A stretch of 64,000 nt of DNA from Desulfosporosinus hippei DSM 8344 (GTDB taxonomy: Bacteria > Bacillota > Desulfitobacteriia > Desulfitobacteriales > Desulfitobacteriaceae): positions 62,001 to 126,000 of the forward strand of contig NZ_FNCP01000001.1 of NCBI RefSeq assembly GCF_900100785.1, written 5' to 3'. Position numbers and translations under genes: made by a program. Shown in pieces: positions 63,642 to 64,000 of this stretch; within the stretch, counting starts at the first letter, position 1; the number at the start of each line of letters is the position of its first letter. Below the pieces are notes generated by a model that did not search any database, had not been told where the DNA came from, and was given only the letters and a program-made list of their open reading frames with translations.

Positions 63642-64000
63642 TTAGAATTTCGGAAATCGAAAGTGCCCAGTCATTTTGGACGGCCAGCTCTCTAATTGAT
63701 CTGACTCCTTTGGTATGGGGCCGGAATTGTGGAGAATATACGGCACGCCATCAGGTCTGCGTTTGTCCGAGACAATAGCAATGTGCTCATGAGGCACATC
63801 ATACGTCACAATGTCCCCTGGCTGCCATTGAGTTAAATTTTCTATATCCCCAGGTTTAATCTCTTGAGTTAAGTCCAGAGCATTTCTCCGAAAAAAGACG
63901 ATTAGATTCGGCACTCTTCGAAAATCTATATTAGGATCAGGCTTGCCTTCAATGCGGTAATATTTACCGAGGTTAGCACGAATATCTTGGTCAACTAATC
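63642..64000 (-). CDS. DUF1287-family protein (partial)
   Basis: The C-terminal 118 codons of a gene whose start lies beyond the right edge. The frame is open to position 64000. Seen: VPNLIVFFRRNALDLT near the start of the visible part, WQPGDIVTYDVP, HIAIVSDKRRPDG and ILHNSGP, the conserved segments of DUF1287 (an NlpC/P60-like papain fold, possibly a cell-wall amidase). The His and Asp in HEHIAIVSD would be part of the active site. Signal peptide, if any, is outside the window. Confidence 0.88.
   Translation of the reverse strand, partial: LVDQDIRANLGKYYRIEGKPDPNIDFRRVPNLIVFFRRNALDLTQEIKPGDIENLTQWQPGDIVTYDVPHEHIAIVSDKRRPDGVPYILHNSGPIPKESDQLESWPSKMTGHFRFPKF

Overview
The window looks like a chromosome segment of an endospore-forming, strictly anaerobic Firmicute of the Desulfosporosinus/Desulfitobacterium type (Peptococcaceae). 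This assignment rests on protein style and gene order: a FapR-controlled fatty-acid cluster with FabK, spore genes (gpr, a small acid-soluble spore protein, ylbJ), remA, a PASTA kinase cluster, a two-part serine dehydratase and a sigma-54 two-component system. It is an inference, because no rRNA is present. GC content is moderate and nearly everything is coding. I see no tRNA, rRNA, CRISPR, prophage or transposase gene.

Region by region: 1-8545 (minus strand) is type II fatty-acid and phospholipid synthesis: yceD-rpmF, then fapR-plsX-fabH-fabK-fabD-fabG-acpP, a terminator, then a second FabK-like flavoprotein and fabF. 8580-13143 holds ackA, a patatin-like protein, ylbJ (plus strand), a coiled-coil protein and rsmD. 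13489-14721 holds the spore protease gpr and, convergent to it, a tiny unlisted gene for one of its probable substrates. 14902-21301 is recG, sdaAA, sdaAB, fakA and an Asp23-family gene (minus), divergent from rpmB. 21896-23600 contains three copies of a 197-bp element around hslO. 23602-39466 is a long minus-strand run: priA, def, fmt, yugP, rsmB, rlmN, two FHA proteins, prpC, a SEDS protein, a class B PBP, prkC, rsgA, rpe and thiN. 39644-45826 is more accessory: a PyrR-attenuated uracil permease, a phenylacetate-CoA ligase with an ACT protein, and a GntR-regulated ABC cassette. 45947-50340 is yicC-remA-gmk-rpoZ-coaBC-metK. 50567-57535 is a sigma-54 regulatory island: histidine kinase and NtrC-type regulator, a TauE/TIGR02186 membrane operon, and two CBS-domain genes. 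57632-64000 holds dapF, a Ca-type P-ATPase, rqcH and a partial DUF1287 gene.

Three observations stand out. (1) The three 197-bp elements fold end to end into one long hairpin; two begin exactly one base after the stop codons of minus-strand genes. (2) The sigma-54 island has two excellent -24/-12 promoters, one before the TauE operon and one before the CBS operon. Each is preceded by a 39-bp conserved upstream box (31 of 39 bases identical, itself a tandem of two similar half-boxes), which defines a small regulon probably controlled by the kinase/regulator pair lying between them. (3) sdaAA and sdaAB each carry the same 16-bp palindrome just before their ribosome binding sites. The order FHA-FHA-phosphatase-SEDS-PBP-PASTA kinase also matches the mycobacterial cell-wall kinase cluster.
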